Source: Asanoa ishikariensis (GTDB lineage: Bacteria > Actinomycetota > Actinomycetes > Mycobacteriales > Micromonosporaceae). From it: 64,000 nt of DNA. A program made the translations under genes and the position numbers. Location: the NCBI RefSeq assembly GCF_900107455.1, contig NZ_FNQB01000001.1, positions 558,001 through 622,000 of the forward strand. Direction: 5' to 3'. The notes beneath the pieces are model-generated. The model ran no database searches. It had not been told where the DNA came from and saw only the letters and a program-made list of their open reading frames with translations. Numbering within the stretch: position 1 is the first letter of the stretch; each line of letters opens with the position of its first letter. This document shows positions 16,068 to 23,881 of the stretch, one piece after another.

Positions 16068-17000
16068 GTGACGTTCAATCCCGCTGATCTGGTCGAGGTG
16101 CAGCGCGACGTGAAAGCGCTGATCCACATCCCGTTCAACGCCCTGGGCATCCTGGGCGACACCGACCATGCCGACGGCGGCACCAGTTACCACCTGGGCA
16201 GGAACCAACTGCGCGACGACGCTTACTCGTTGACCCAGTCCAACCGGGACAAGCACGCGAGCAACGCCGCCAGCGCGTTCGACCTCGGCAACGAGTGGCG
16301 CTTCGAAGCGGCCAACGACACGGCGGCGAAGAAACGCGCGCAGAAGGCCTTCCTGCGGTTCAACCACCTCTATGTCGCGGCGCTCAAGGCCAAGGTGCCG
16401 GGCACGGAGGACATCCGCGAGATCATCTACACGCCCGACGGGGACGAGGTCAAAACCTTCGACGTCCTGAAGATCAGGAGCGGCGGCGACCTCAACCATC
16501 GGACGCACACCCACACCAGCTTCTTCCGCGACAGTGAGGGCCGCCGCGACGGCGCCTACCGGAAACTCATGCTGCGCCTGCTCCGCCAGGCGATCTCCGA
16601 AGAGGGCGATTTCATGGCAACCGTGAGGCAACAGGACTGGGACGCACTGGTTTGGCGAGTGGAAGGTCTGGCCGCCGGCCGGCCGGCCGTCGCCGGTGGT
16701 CCGACGAAGAAGACACCCATCGGCACCACCACGCGGTTGGAGGCGCTGGCGCACAAGCTCGAGGCCGTCAGCAAGGCCGTGGCCGCCGTGGCCCCCGACG
16801 TGGAGAAGCGGCTCCAGGACGAGTTCAAGCGCATCGACGCCGACCAGGACGCCACTCTCGCCGGGATCAAGGAGGTCGCCGCCGATGTGTCGCTGGACGC
16901 CAGGCTGCGCACGCTGCTCGACCGGCACGCCAGCGGCGAGCTCGACGCCGACACGGTCGTGAGCCAGTTGCACGACCTGCTCACCGCCCCGACCGCCTAG
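16068..17000 (+). CDS. DD-peptidase (M15)-like phage-type protein
   Basis: 310-residue protein. The N-terminal ~160 residues resemble peptidoglycan-hydrolase modules of actinophages with a Hedgehog/DD-peptidase-like metal pattern: H34 in D-H-A-D-G-G, S40-Y-H-L-G, D72 in S-A-F-D-L-G, and H147/H149 in H-R-T-H-T-H-T. The C-terminal part after 190 is charged, helical and coiled-coil-like (L-E-A-L-A-H-K-L-E-A-V-S-K-A-V-A). No signal peptide is present, as expected of a phage-derived enzyme. Enzyme activity is inferred from the residue pattern; no other phage genes are next to it. GTG start with GGGAGGAGG about eight bases upstream. A strong terminator follows. Confidence 0.6.
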   Translation: MTFNPADLVEVQRDVKALIHIPFNALGILGDTDHADGGTSYHLGRNQLRDDAYSLTQSNRDKHASNAASAFDLGNEWRFEAANDTAAKKRAQKAFLRFNHLYVAALKAKVPGTEDIREIIYTPDGDEVKTFDVLKIRSGGDLNHRTHTHTSFFRDSEGRRDGAYRKLMLRLLRQAISEEGDFMATVRQQDWDALVWRVEGLAAGRPAVAGGPTKKTPIGTTTRLEALAHKLEAVSKAVAAVAPDVEKRLQDEFKRIDADQDATLAGIKEVAADVSLDARLRTLLDRHASGELDADTVVSQLHDLLTAPTA

Positions 17001-17023
17001 CGGCTCGGCAGTCAATCAACGAA

Positions 17024-17054
17024 GCGGCCGACGGGGATGCTCCCCGTCGGCCGC
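17024..17054. terminator. bidirectional rho-independent terminator
   Basis: Perfect 14-bp stem, GCGGCCGACGGGGA (17024-17037) against TCCCCGTCGGCCGC (17041-17054), with a 3-base loop. It lies between the convergent genes ending at 17000 and 17071. It has no strong T run, as is common in high-GC actinomycetes. Confidence 0.88.
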
Positions 17055-17070
17055 GTCAAACGCTTGTGGT

Positions 17071-17862
17071 CTAGCTGAAGCTGCTTTCGGTCAGCTCTCC
17101 GCGCAGCTTGGTCAGGGCGCGGGTGAGCAGTCGGGAGACGTGCATCTGGGAGACGCCGATCTGGTCCGCGATCTGCGACTGCGTCAGGTTTCCGTAGAAG
17201 CGCAGCGTCAGGATCTTCTGCTCGCGCTCGTCCAGCGACGCCAGCGCCGGCCCCAACGCCACCCGAAGCTCCGCGAGCTCGAACGAGGTGTCTTCGGAGC
17301 CGAGCAGGTCGCCAAGCTCCGTGCCACGTTCCCCATCGCCGGTCGGCGTCGACAGCGAGACCGCGTTGTAGGCCCGGGCGCCTTCCAGACCCTCGAGGAC
17401 CTCTTCCTCGGAGATCTTGAGGTGGGCGGCGATGTCGGTCACCGTCGGGGAGCGGCCCAGGGTCTGGAGCAGGGTGCTGTTGGCCTCGGAGATGGCGAGG
17501 CGGAGCTCCTGGAGCCGGCGGGGGACTCGGATGTCCCAGGTGCGGTCGCGGAAGTGGCGCTTGAGCTCGCCGATGATGGTCGGGATGGCGTAGCCGGCGA
17601 AGTCGACGCCGCGCGAGGGGTCGAACTTGTCGACTGCCTTGATGAGGCCGATCGCGGCGGTCTGGAGCAGGTCGTCGGTGGGCTCGCCCCGGCCGCTGTA
17701 GCGGTGGGCGAGGTGGTTGGCCAGCGGCAGCCAGGCCTCGATGGTGCGGTCGCGCAACGACGACCGCGAGGGGTGCTCGGCTGGCAGAGCGGCCAGGGCG
17801 GCGAGCAGCTCAGTCGGCTCCGCCGTGTCCGGAGTGGACTTGAAGAGGGTCTGCGTCGACAT
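17071..17862 (-). CDS. RNA polymerase sigma factor, SigB/SigF/SigG family
   Basis: Alternative sigma-70 factor of 263 residues with regions 2, 3 and 4 but no region 1.1, the layout of stress or sporulation sigma factors. Region 2 is at about 45-112 (D-L-L-Q-T-A-A-I-G-L-I-K-A-V-D-K-F-D-P-S-R-G-V-D-F-A-G-Y). Region 3 follows (R-V-P-R-R-L-Q-E-L...G-R-S-P-T-V). Region 4 is near 205-255 (L-D-E-R-E-Q-K-I-L-T-L-R-F-Y-G-N-L-T-Q-S-Q-I-A). No RsbW-type anti-sigma or antagonist gene is adjacent, so its control must lie elsewhere. A small dyad ATAGC-7-GCTAT sits upstream at 17889-17905. Confidence 0.93.
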   Translation of the reverse strand: MSTQTLFKSTPDTAEPTELLAALAALPAEHPSRSSLRDRTIEAWLPLANHLAHRYSGRGEPTDDLLQTAAIGLIKAVDKFDPSRGVDFAGYAIPTIIGELKRHFRDRTWDIRVPRRLQELRLAISEANSTLLQTLGRSPTVTDIAAHLKISEEEVLEGLEGARAYNAVSLSTPTGDGERGTELGDLLGSEDTSFELAELRVALGPALASLDEREQKILTLRFYGNLTQSQIADQIGVSQMHVSRLLTRALTKLRGELTESSFS

Positions 17863-18016
17863 CGTGGGCCTCCCAGGGACGTACCCGAATAGCGATCTTT
17901 GCTATGGAGCACGGGTTAACCAATCGACGCTCACTCTAAGCCGGTCGGCGACAAGAAGCTAGCCGAAAGTATGAGTCATCTTTCCTCCAAAAAGGACCAA
18001 TGCCTGCAAAATGCGC

Positions 18017-18532
18017 TCAGAACTTTTGGTACATGACGTGCAAGCCCACCAAACCGTGCACGCGATGGTCGAAGGCTTCCGGGATCGTCGTCATGATCGT
18101 GAAGCCGAGTTGCTGCCACAGCCGCACCGCGACGACGTTGGTCGACACCACCGCGTTGAACTGCATCCCGACATAGCCCTGCGCCCGCGCCCACTCGACC
18201 GCATAGGTCCCGAGGGCTTTGCCGATGCCTCGGCCCTGGTGCGCCGGGTCGACCATGAAGCTGGCCGTCGCGATGTGCGCGCCGCGACCCGGCCGGTTCG
18301 GGCCCATTTTCGCCGAGCCCAGGATCTCCCCGGCATCCGTCGCGACGACGGTCACTCCCGGCGGCGACTCCATCCACCACGGACGCGCCGACTCGAGCGT
18401 GTGGTCGAGGGGATAGGCGTACGTGCCGCCGGCGTCCGTGATCGCGGCGAAGAACGGATAGATGCGGGGCCAGTCGTCCGGCGATGCGTCGCGAATCTCC
18501 ACGAGCCCGAGGCTAGCGCGAACGACTACCAT
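18017..18532 (-). CDS. GNAT family N-acetyltransferase
   Basis: 171-residue acetyl-CoA-dependent acetyltransferase. Motif A is intact (M-V-D-P-A-H-Q-G-R-G-I-G-K-A-L-G), with the following N-A-V-V-S-T-N-V-V-A-V-R-L-W-Q-Q-L-G-F typical of the phosphinothricin or amino-acid acetyltransferase branch. Substrate not identifiable. Its start codon region overlaps the possible ATG of the divergent ABC transporter gene. Confidence 0.9.
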   Translation of the reverse strand: MVVVRASLGLVEIRDASPDDWPRIYPFFAAITDAGGTYAYPLDHTLESARPWWMESPPGVTVVATDAGEILGSAKMGPNRPGRGAHIATASFMVDPAHQGRGIGKALGTYAVEWARAQGYVGMQFNAVVSTNVVAVRLWQQLGFTIMTTIPEAFDHRVHGLVGLHVMYQKF

Positions 18533-18563
18533 GAATTCGGACCCAGCATCCAGGAGCGGCCCT

Positions 18564-20441
18564 GTGGCCCAGCAGACGATCGACGACCACGACGCCCTGC
18601 CGGAGCTCGAGGCGGCCGGCTGGCTTCACCACAGCGAGTCCTTCGCCGAGACCAGCTTCTGGGCCGTTGCCCGCAGACTGCCCGCGATCGTCCGAGAGGC
18701 GCTCGCGCTGGCCTGGCAGGCCAACCGGTTCGACACGATCGCGGCCATCGCCTTCAACGTCGTCGCCGGCGTCGCCACCACCTTCGGGCTGCTGGCCACC
18801 AGCACGGTGCTGACCGAGTTGTTCGCGGCCGGACCCACGCCGGACCGGATCTCGGCCGCCGTGCCCGCGCTGATCGTGGCCGCGGTCGCCGTCTCGGTCC
18901 GCGGTGGGCTGACCATCGCCGCCGGTTGGGCCCAGGCCCGAATGGCTCCGCAGATCAACTACGCGGTCGAGCTGCGGCTGTTCGGCGCCACCACGGCGGT
19001 CGGGCTGGCCGCCTTCGACGACTCGGGCTTCGCCGAGGAGATGGACCGGGCCAAGGATCGGGGGATCATCGAGGCGGCCTCGATCGTCAACTCCAGTGTG
19101 GACCTGCTGACCGGCCTGGTCCGGGTCGCCGCCACGGCGGCCGCCATCGCCGTCATCGAGCCGATCCTGCTGCCCTGCCTGATCGTCGCCGCGATCCCGT
19201 CGGCGGTGACGGCGGTGCGGATGGCGCGCCGCGAATACCTGGCCATGCTCGCGTTCATCGGCCGGCGCAGGCGGATGTGGCTGCTCGGCAGCATCATGGC
19301 CAACCGGCACACCGCGGCCGAGGTGCGCAGCTACCAGATGCGTGACTTCCTGCTCGGCCAGTACGAGCGGATCATGCGTGGCCAGACCGCGGCGGAGATG
19401 CGGCTCGTGCGGGCGCAGACCGGCACCCGGACCGTCGGCGCGGCCGTGGGTGGCCTCGCCAGCCTGGCGCTCTACGGCGTGCTCGGGTGGATGCTGGTCG
19501 ACGGCGCCATCCCGCTGGCCGCGGCGGCGACCGCGCTGCTCGCCCTGCAGGCCGCGCAGATGGGCCTCAACACAGCGATCTACGCGACCAATCGGTTGTA
19601 CGAGGACGCGCTCTACTACGGCGACTTCCGCGCTTTCGTCGACCGGGCCTGGGCACAGGCGCCCGAGCCGAGCGGCGAACCGGCGAGCGACTTCGACGAG
19701 ATCCGGCTCGACCGGGCCAGCCTGCGCTACCCGGACACCGACACGCCGGCCGTCGACGAGGTGTCGCTGACCGTACGCAAGGGTCAGGTGATCGCGTTGG
19801 TCGGCGAGAACGGCTCCGGCAAGTCCAGCCTCGCCAAGCTCCTCGCGGGGCTCTACCAGCCGACCGGCGGCACTATCTTCTGGAACGGGGTCGACGTGCG
19901 CCGGCTAGACCCGGCCAGTCGGGCCGCTCAGGTCGCGGTGATCACCCAGGACTGGTGGAAGTTTCCCTTCACCGCACACCAGAACATCGCGGTCGGGCGC
20001 GGCGACCGCGAGACCGGCCCCACGGTCGTCGACGCGGCGACCGCGGCCTCGGCCCACGAGATGATCGAAGAACTGCCCAAGGGGTACGCGACGCTGCTGA
20101 ACCGGCAGTTCAAGGACGGCCACGACCTGTCCGGCGGCCAATGGCAGCGCCTGGTCGCCGCGCGTGGCTTCTACCGGGACGCCGCCCTGCTGATCTGCGA
20201 CGAGCCGTCCTCGGCTCTGGACGCCCGGGCCGAGCACGCGATGTTCCAGCAGCTTCGCCGCCGCCCGGACCGCACGGTGGTGTTGATCACACACCGACTC
20301 GCCAACGTCCGACACGCCGACCAGATCTACGTGCTGCACCACGGCCGCATCGTGCAGCACGGCAGCCACGCGGAACTGGTCGCGGCGGGCGGTCTCTACC
20401 AGGAACTTTTCCACCTGCAGGCCAGCGGCTACGTCGGTTAG
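18564..20441 (+). CDS. ABC exporter, fused permease-ATPase
   Basis: Half-transporter of about 625 residues. An N-terminal membrane domain with about six hydrophobic segments (roughly 45-330) is followed by the ATPase domain. Walker A is G-E-N-G-S-G-K-S-S near 414, the signature L-S-G-G-Q near 522, Walker B A-L-L-I-C-D-E-P-S, and the H-loop I-T-H-R. It probably works as a homodimer exporting a lipid, peptide or drug. I chose GTG 18564 because AGGAG sits seven bases upstream. An in-frame ATG at 18531 is possible but overlaps the divergent GNAT start and lacks a ribosome site. Confidence 0.9.
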   Translation: MAQQTIDDHDALPELEAAGWLHHSESFAETSFWAVARRLPAIVREALALAWQANRFDTIAAIAFNVVAGVATTFGLLATSTVLTELFAAGPTPDRISAAVPALIVAAVAVSVRGGLTIAAGWAQARMAPQINYAVELRLFGATTAVGLAAFDDSGFAEEMDRAKDRGIIEAASIVNSSVDLLTGLVRVAATAAAIAVIEPILLPCLIVAAIPSAVTAVRMARREYLAMLAFIGRRRRMWLLGSIMANRHTAAEVRSYQMRDFLLGQYERIMRGQTAAEMRLVRAQTGTRTVGAAVGGLASLALYGVLGWMLVDGAIPLAAAATALLALQAAQMGLNTAIYATNRLYEDALYYGDFRAFVDRAWAQAPEPSGEPASDFDEIRLDRASLRYPDTDTPAVDEVSLTVRKGQVIALVGENGSGKSSLAKLLAGLYQPTGGTIFWNGVDVRRLDPASRAAQVAVITQDWWKFPFTAHQNIAVGRGDRETGPTVVDAATAASAHEMIEELPKGYATLLNRQFKDGHDLSGGQWQRLVAARGFYRDAALLICDEPSSALDARAEHAMFQQLRRRPDRTVVLITHRLANVRHADQIYVLHHGRIVQHGSHAELVAAGGLYQELFHLQASGYVG

Positions 20442-20503
20442 CAAGTTCCCAGCCAACCCTCAGTGAATCCCGATAATCTCGGCGAGTGGATGAAGGTAGT
20501 ACC

Positions 20504-20524
20504 AAGCCGGTCTCTGACCGGCTT
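20504..20524 (+). promoter_or_regulatory. hairpin immediately upstream of CNNM gene
   Basis: AAGCCGGTC (20504-20512) and GACCGGCTT (20516-20524) form a perfect 9-bp stem with a 3-base loop. The stem ends only eight bases before the ATG of the following transporter gene, and no Shine-Dalgarno sequence lies between. It could terminate the ABC gene transcript or control initiation of the next gene. Confidence 0.5.
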
Positions 20525-20532
20525 CCCGCATC

Positions 20533-21873
20533 ATGTTGATCCTGGTGGGCCTCGCGATCATCGTCGCGCTGACGGTGGCGACCGGCTTCTTTGTGGCCCA
20601 GGAGTTCGCTTATGTCGCCGTCGACCGGTCCAAGCTGCGCGCTGAGGCCGAAGCAGGCGACGCTGCCGCCGCACGCGCGTACCAGGTGACGTCACGCCTG
20701 TCGTTCGTGCTCTCCGGAGCACAGCTCGGCATCACCGTCACCGCCCTGCTCGCTGGTTATGTGGCCGAGCCGTACCTCGGTGAAGGCATAGCGGACCTGG
20801 TCGGCCTGACCGGTGCGTCGGAAGGCGTCACCTCCACCATCTCGGTGGCCATCGCGCTGTTGATCGCCACGGTGATCCAGATGGTGGTCGGCGAGCTCGC
20901 ACCCAAGAACCTCGCGATCGCCAAGCCGGAAGCCCTGGCGCGGTCGCTGTCCCGGCCGACGATGGCGTACCTGAGGATCGCCGGCCCGTTGATCAAGATG
21001 TTCGACGCGACCTCCAACAAGCTGCTCCGGTCGGTCGGCATTCACCCCGTCGAGGAGCTGCCGCAGGGCGCGACGACGGAAGACCTCGACCGGATCATCG
21101 AGAGCTCCCGCCAGTCGGGCCAGCTCGACGCCGACACCTCGCGGCTGCTCGACCACGGTCTGGACTTCCGCACCAGGACGGCCGGCGACGCGATGGTGCC
21201 CCGGGTCGACGTGGTCACCGTCCACGCCACCGACCCGGCGGTACGCGTGGTCCAGCTACTCGACACCGGCCACACCCGCTTCCCCGTGCTCGGCACGGCG
21301 GTCGACGACGTACTCGGCATCGTCTCGGTCGGCGACGTGGTCGAGGTGGAGCCGGCGCAACGCGGCAAGGTGCTGGTCGGCACGCTGGCCGTGCCCGCCG
21401 TGCTGGTGCCGGAGACACTGCCGTTGCCCGCGGTGCTGGAGCGGCTGCGCGCCGAGCACCGCCAGCTCGCCTGCGTGATCGACGAGTACGGCGGTTTCGC
21501 CGGCGTGATCAGCCTCGAGGACGTGGCCGAGGAGCTGGTCGGCGAGATCCACGACGAGGACGACCTGCCCCAGCCGTCCGCCCGGCACCGCCCCGACGGC
21601 CTGTGGTCGCTGCCGGGCCGCTGGCGCCTGGATGAGGCGGCCGAGGCGACCGGCGTGCTGTTGCCGACGTCGCCCACCTACGACACCCTGTCCGGCCTGG
21701 TGCTGCAACGCCTGGGCCGGGTGCCCACACCGGGCGACGTGGTGCTGGTGGAGTTGCCGCCGGTGCTCTCGCCGGACGCCGAGCCGGTGTCGCCCGGCCG
21801 CGCCCGCCTCCGGGTGGAGTCGGTCCGCCGGCACGTGCCGGACGAGGTCTCGCTCGAGGTGGTGCCCGCATGA
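20533..21873 (+). CDS. CNNM/CBS-domain transporter (hemolysin C/CorC-like), with CorC_HlyC domain
   Basis: 446-residue CNNM-family membrane protein, related to Mg2+/Co2+ efflux proteins CorC, MpfA and YhdP. The CNNM membrane domain covers about 1-195 (F-F-V-A-Q-E-F-A-Y-V-A-V-D-R-S-K-L...V-V-G-E-L-A-P-K-N). A CBS pair follows at about 210-335 (M-V-P-R-V-D-V-V...C-V-I-D-E-Y-G-G-F-A-G-V-I-S-L-E-D-V-A-E-E-L-V-G-E-I), and a C-terminal CorC_HlyC domain ends the protein. The adenine-nucleotide-sensing CBS pair presumably gates ion flux. The stop overlaps the second CNNM gene (ATGA). Confidence 0.93.
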   Translation: MLILVGLAIIVALTVATGFFVAQEFAYVAVDRSKLRAEAEAGDAAAARAYQVTSRLSFVLSGAQLGITVTALLAGYVAEPYLGEGIADLVGLTGASEGVTSTISVAIALLIATVIQMVVGELAPKNLAIAKPEALARSLSRPTMAYLRIAGPLIKMFDATSNKLLRSVGIHPVEELPQGATTEDLDRIIESSRQSGQLDADTSRLLDHGLDFRTRTAGDAMVPRVDVVTVHATDPAVRVVQLLDTGHTRFPVLGTAVDDVLGIVSVGDVVEVEPAQRGKVLVGTLAVPAVLVPETLPLPAVLERLRAEHRQLACVIDEYGGFAGVISLEDVAEELVGEIHDEDDLPQPSARHRPDGLWSLPGRWRLDEAAEATGVLLPTSPTYDTLSGLVLQRLGRVPTPGDVVLVELPPVLSPDAEPVSPGRARLRVESVRRHVPDEVSLEVVPA

Positions 21874-22931
21874 GCACAACCTGGTCCCTGATCATCTCGC
21901 TGCTGCTGCTCGTGGCCAACGCCTTCTTCGTGGCCGCCGAGTTCGCGCTGGTGGCCTCCAAGCGGCACCGCCTGGAGCAGGCCGCTTCGGAGGGCAACAA
22001 GGCGGCCCGTTCGGCGATCGCCGGCGTACGTGAGCTCTCACTCATGCTGGCCGGCGCCCAGCTCGGCATCACGCTGTCCACCCTGGCGCTCGGTGCCCTG
22101 GCCAAACCGACGGTCAGCCACCTGCTTCAGCCGGTCTTCGACGCGGCGGGCCTGCCATCGGGCCTCTCGTACGTGTTCGCGTTCCTGTTCGCCGTGATCG
22201 TGGTGAGCTTCCTGCACGTGGTCGTCGGCGAGATGGCCCCGAAGTCGTGGGCGATCAGCCACCCGGAGCGGTCGGCGCTGCTGCTCGCCCGCCCGTTCCG
22301 GGCCTTCACCTGGGTGTTCCGGCCGGCGCTGCTCGCGCTCAACCTGCTCGCGAACGCCTGCCTGCGGCTCGTCAAGGTGCGTCCGCAGAACGAGCTGGCC
22401 CAGGTGCACGGCCCGGACGAGCTCCGCCTGCTGCTCCAGTCGTCCCGCGAGCACGGCACCATCGCGGCGGCCGAACACGAGCTGTTGACCGCGATGCTGG
22501 CGGTGCAGAACACCACGGTCGCCCAGGTGATGACCCCACTGGCTGAGGTCGTCTCGGTGCCCCCGACGGCGTCCGGCCGCGAGATCGAGCTGACCAGTCA
22601 GCGAAGCGGCCGATCCCGGCTCGCGGTGATCTCCGCCGAGGGCCAGGTCCGCGGCTTCGTGCACGTCCGCGAAGCGGTCCGGGTAACCACGTCGGGCACA
22701 TCGCAGACAGCGGCCGACCTGATGTCGTCACCGTTGTCGCTGGGCGCGACGGTCCCGGTGGCGGCGGCGGTGCGGATGATGCGCGAACACCGCTCCCAGC
22801 TAGCCGTGGTCACCTCGGACGACCGGGTGGTCGGCGTGGTGGCCCTGGAAGACCTACTGGAAGAGCTGATCGGCGAGTTCGACGACGAAACCGACCGCAT
22901 CGTGGGCGTCGCGACCCGGGCGGGCCGCTAG
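21870..22931 (+). CDS. CNNM/CBS-domain transporter, shorter paralogue
   Basis: 353-residue CNNM membrane protein. The membrane domain is at about 1-190 (F-F-V-A-A-E-F-A-L-V-A-S-K-R-H-R-L...V-V-G-E-M-A-P-K-S-W) with a CBS pair at about 205-340 (V-M-T-P-L-A-E-V-V...V-V-G-V-V-A-L-E-D-L-L-E-E-L-I-G-E-F-D-D-E). Unlike its neighbour it lacks the CorC_HlyC domain. The ATG overlaps the previous stop. Such tandem pairs are common in actinobacteria and may form heteromers. Its stop overlaps the convergent gene by four bases. Confidence 0.93.
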   Translation: MSTTWSLIISLLLLVANAFFVAAEFALVASKRHRLEQAASEGNKAARSAIAGVRELSLMLAGAQLGITLSTLALGALAKPTVSHLLQPVFDAAGLPSGLSYVFAFLFAVIVVSFLHVVVGEMAPKSWAISHPERSALLLARPFRAFTWVFRPALLALNLLANACLRLVKVRPQNELAQVHGPDELRLLLQSSREHGTIAAAEHELLTAMLAVQNTTVAQVMTPLAEVVSVPPTASGREIELTSQRSGRSRLAVISAEGQVRGFVHVREAVRVTTSGTSQTAADLMSSPLSLGATVPVAAAVRMMREHRSQLAVVTSDDRVVGVVALEDLLEELIGEFDDETDRIVGVATRAGR

Positions 22932-23824
22932 GGCCTCGTGGGGTGCTTGTCGCTGCCGAACAGCGAGGCGATCGGTGGTCCGCAGGCGAGGATGGCCAGC
23001 AGGAGCGGTATCCCGTAGAAGATTCCCGGGAACATCCCGACGTTGGGGAACCGGACGGCGATCGAGGCACCGTAGCCCGCCATCGCTGCGAGAGCGAGGA
23101 GCCCAGCGATGTCGGTCCACCGCCAGGTCCGGCGCCGCATGATCGCGAGAATGGCGGGGGGAGCCAACGTCGCCGCCACCGCCACCGCGACAACGATGGC
23201 CAGGACTGCGATCGAACGCGGCTTCGAGTCGGTCCGCATCGGCGGCTCGTAGAAGCAGCAACCTTCACCGGACGTGGGGAAACCGAGGCGAGCCCAGGCG
23301 CCGTGTACGTCCCGGTACAGCAGCCCGTCGCGACCGTTGGCGACGAACACCACGTGGCCGCCCTGGACCGCGTGCACCACGACGGCGCGCGAGGACAGAT
23401 GATCGGCCGGGTTGCCGACGTTCGGGTAGGACTCGGCGAGCTTCTCGTACGCCCTGCCGCCGAGCTCCCACGACGTGGCGTAGGTGCTGCCGCCGTCGTC
23501 GCTCGCCTCGACCCGCAGGGCCGTCCTGGCCACGCGGTAGCACGTCGTATCCGCGCAGTGGGCCACGCTCGGCGCTGCGGCAGGGCTTTCGAATGTGCGA
23601 ACGAGCGCGTTGCCGGTGTCATTCACCACCCAGTAACTGGTCCCTCCGTTGCGCCCCCGGTTCTCGACGATGACGGTGCCGGGACGCTCACCCTCGACGA
23701 CGGCCGTCACCTCACCGAGACTGCCGAGGATCACCGAACGCATACCAAAGTCCATGAAGGACGCACAACCGCATCCGACGGCGACGATCAAAAGGAACGT
23801 GAGTGCGAGTCCCCGTCTACTCAT
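22928..23824 (-). CDS. membrane protein with extracytoplasmic domain, unknown function
   Basis: 298-residue protein I do not recognise. It has an N-terminal hydrophobic segment (residues 5-22, with C18 and C20), then about 190 residues with four or more Cys (C-A-D-T-T-C, G-C-C-F-Y) that look extracytoplasmic. Three C-terminal hydrophobic helices follow (about 203-223, 236-254, 263-283). V-A-V-G-C could be read as a weak lipobox. The strand content and the F-V-A-N-G-R-D-G-L-L-Y-R motif suggest a small beta domain. It stands alone between the CNNM pair and the sigma/propeller module. Confidence 0.65.
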   Translation of the reverse strand: MSRRGLALTFLLIVAVGCGCASFMDFGMRSVILGSLGEVTAVVEGERPGTVIVENRGRNGGTSYWVVNDTGNALVRTFESPAAAPSVAHCADTTCYRVARTALRVEASDDGGSTYATSWELGGRAYEKLAESYPNVGNPADHLSSRAVVVHAVQGGHVVFVANGRDGLLYRDVHGAWARLGFPTSGEGCCFYEPPMRTDSKPRSIAVLAIVVAVAVAATLAPPAILAIMRRRTWRWTDIAGLLALAAMAGYGASIAVRFPNVGMFPGIFYGIPLLLAILACGPPIASLFGSDKHPTRP

Positions 23825-23881
23825 CGATCAACAGTCGCGCCCGCGGACAACAACCTGATGTCGAAACGGCCACGGTAAGTC

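Noticed and set aside
22943-23878. Plus-strand open frame opposite the 22928-23824 membrane protein
   Set aside because: Low-complexity Arg/Gly sequence without hydrophobic pattern; the minus strand shows clear membrane helices.
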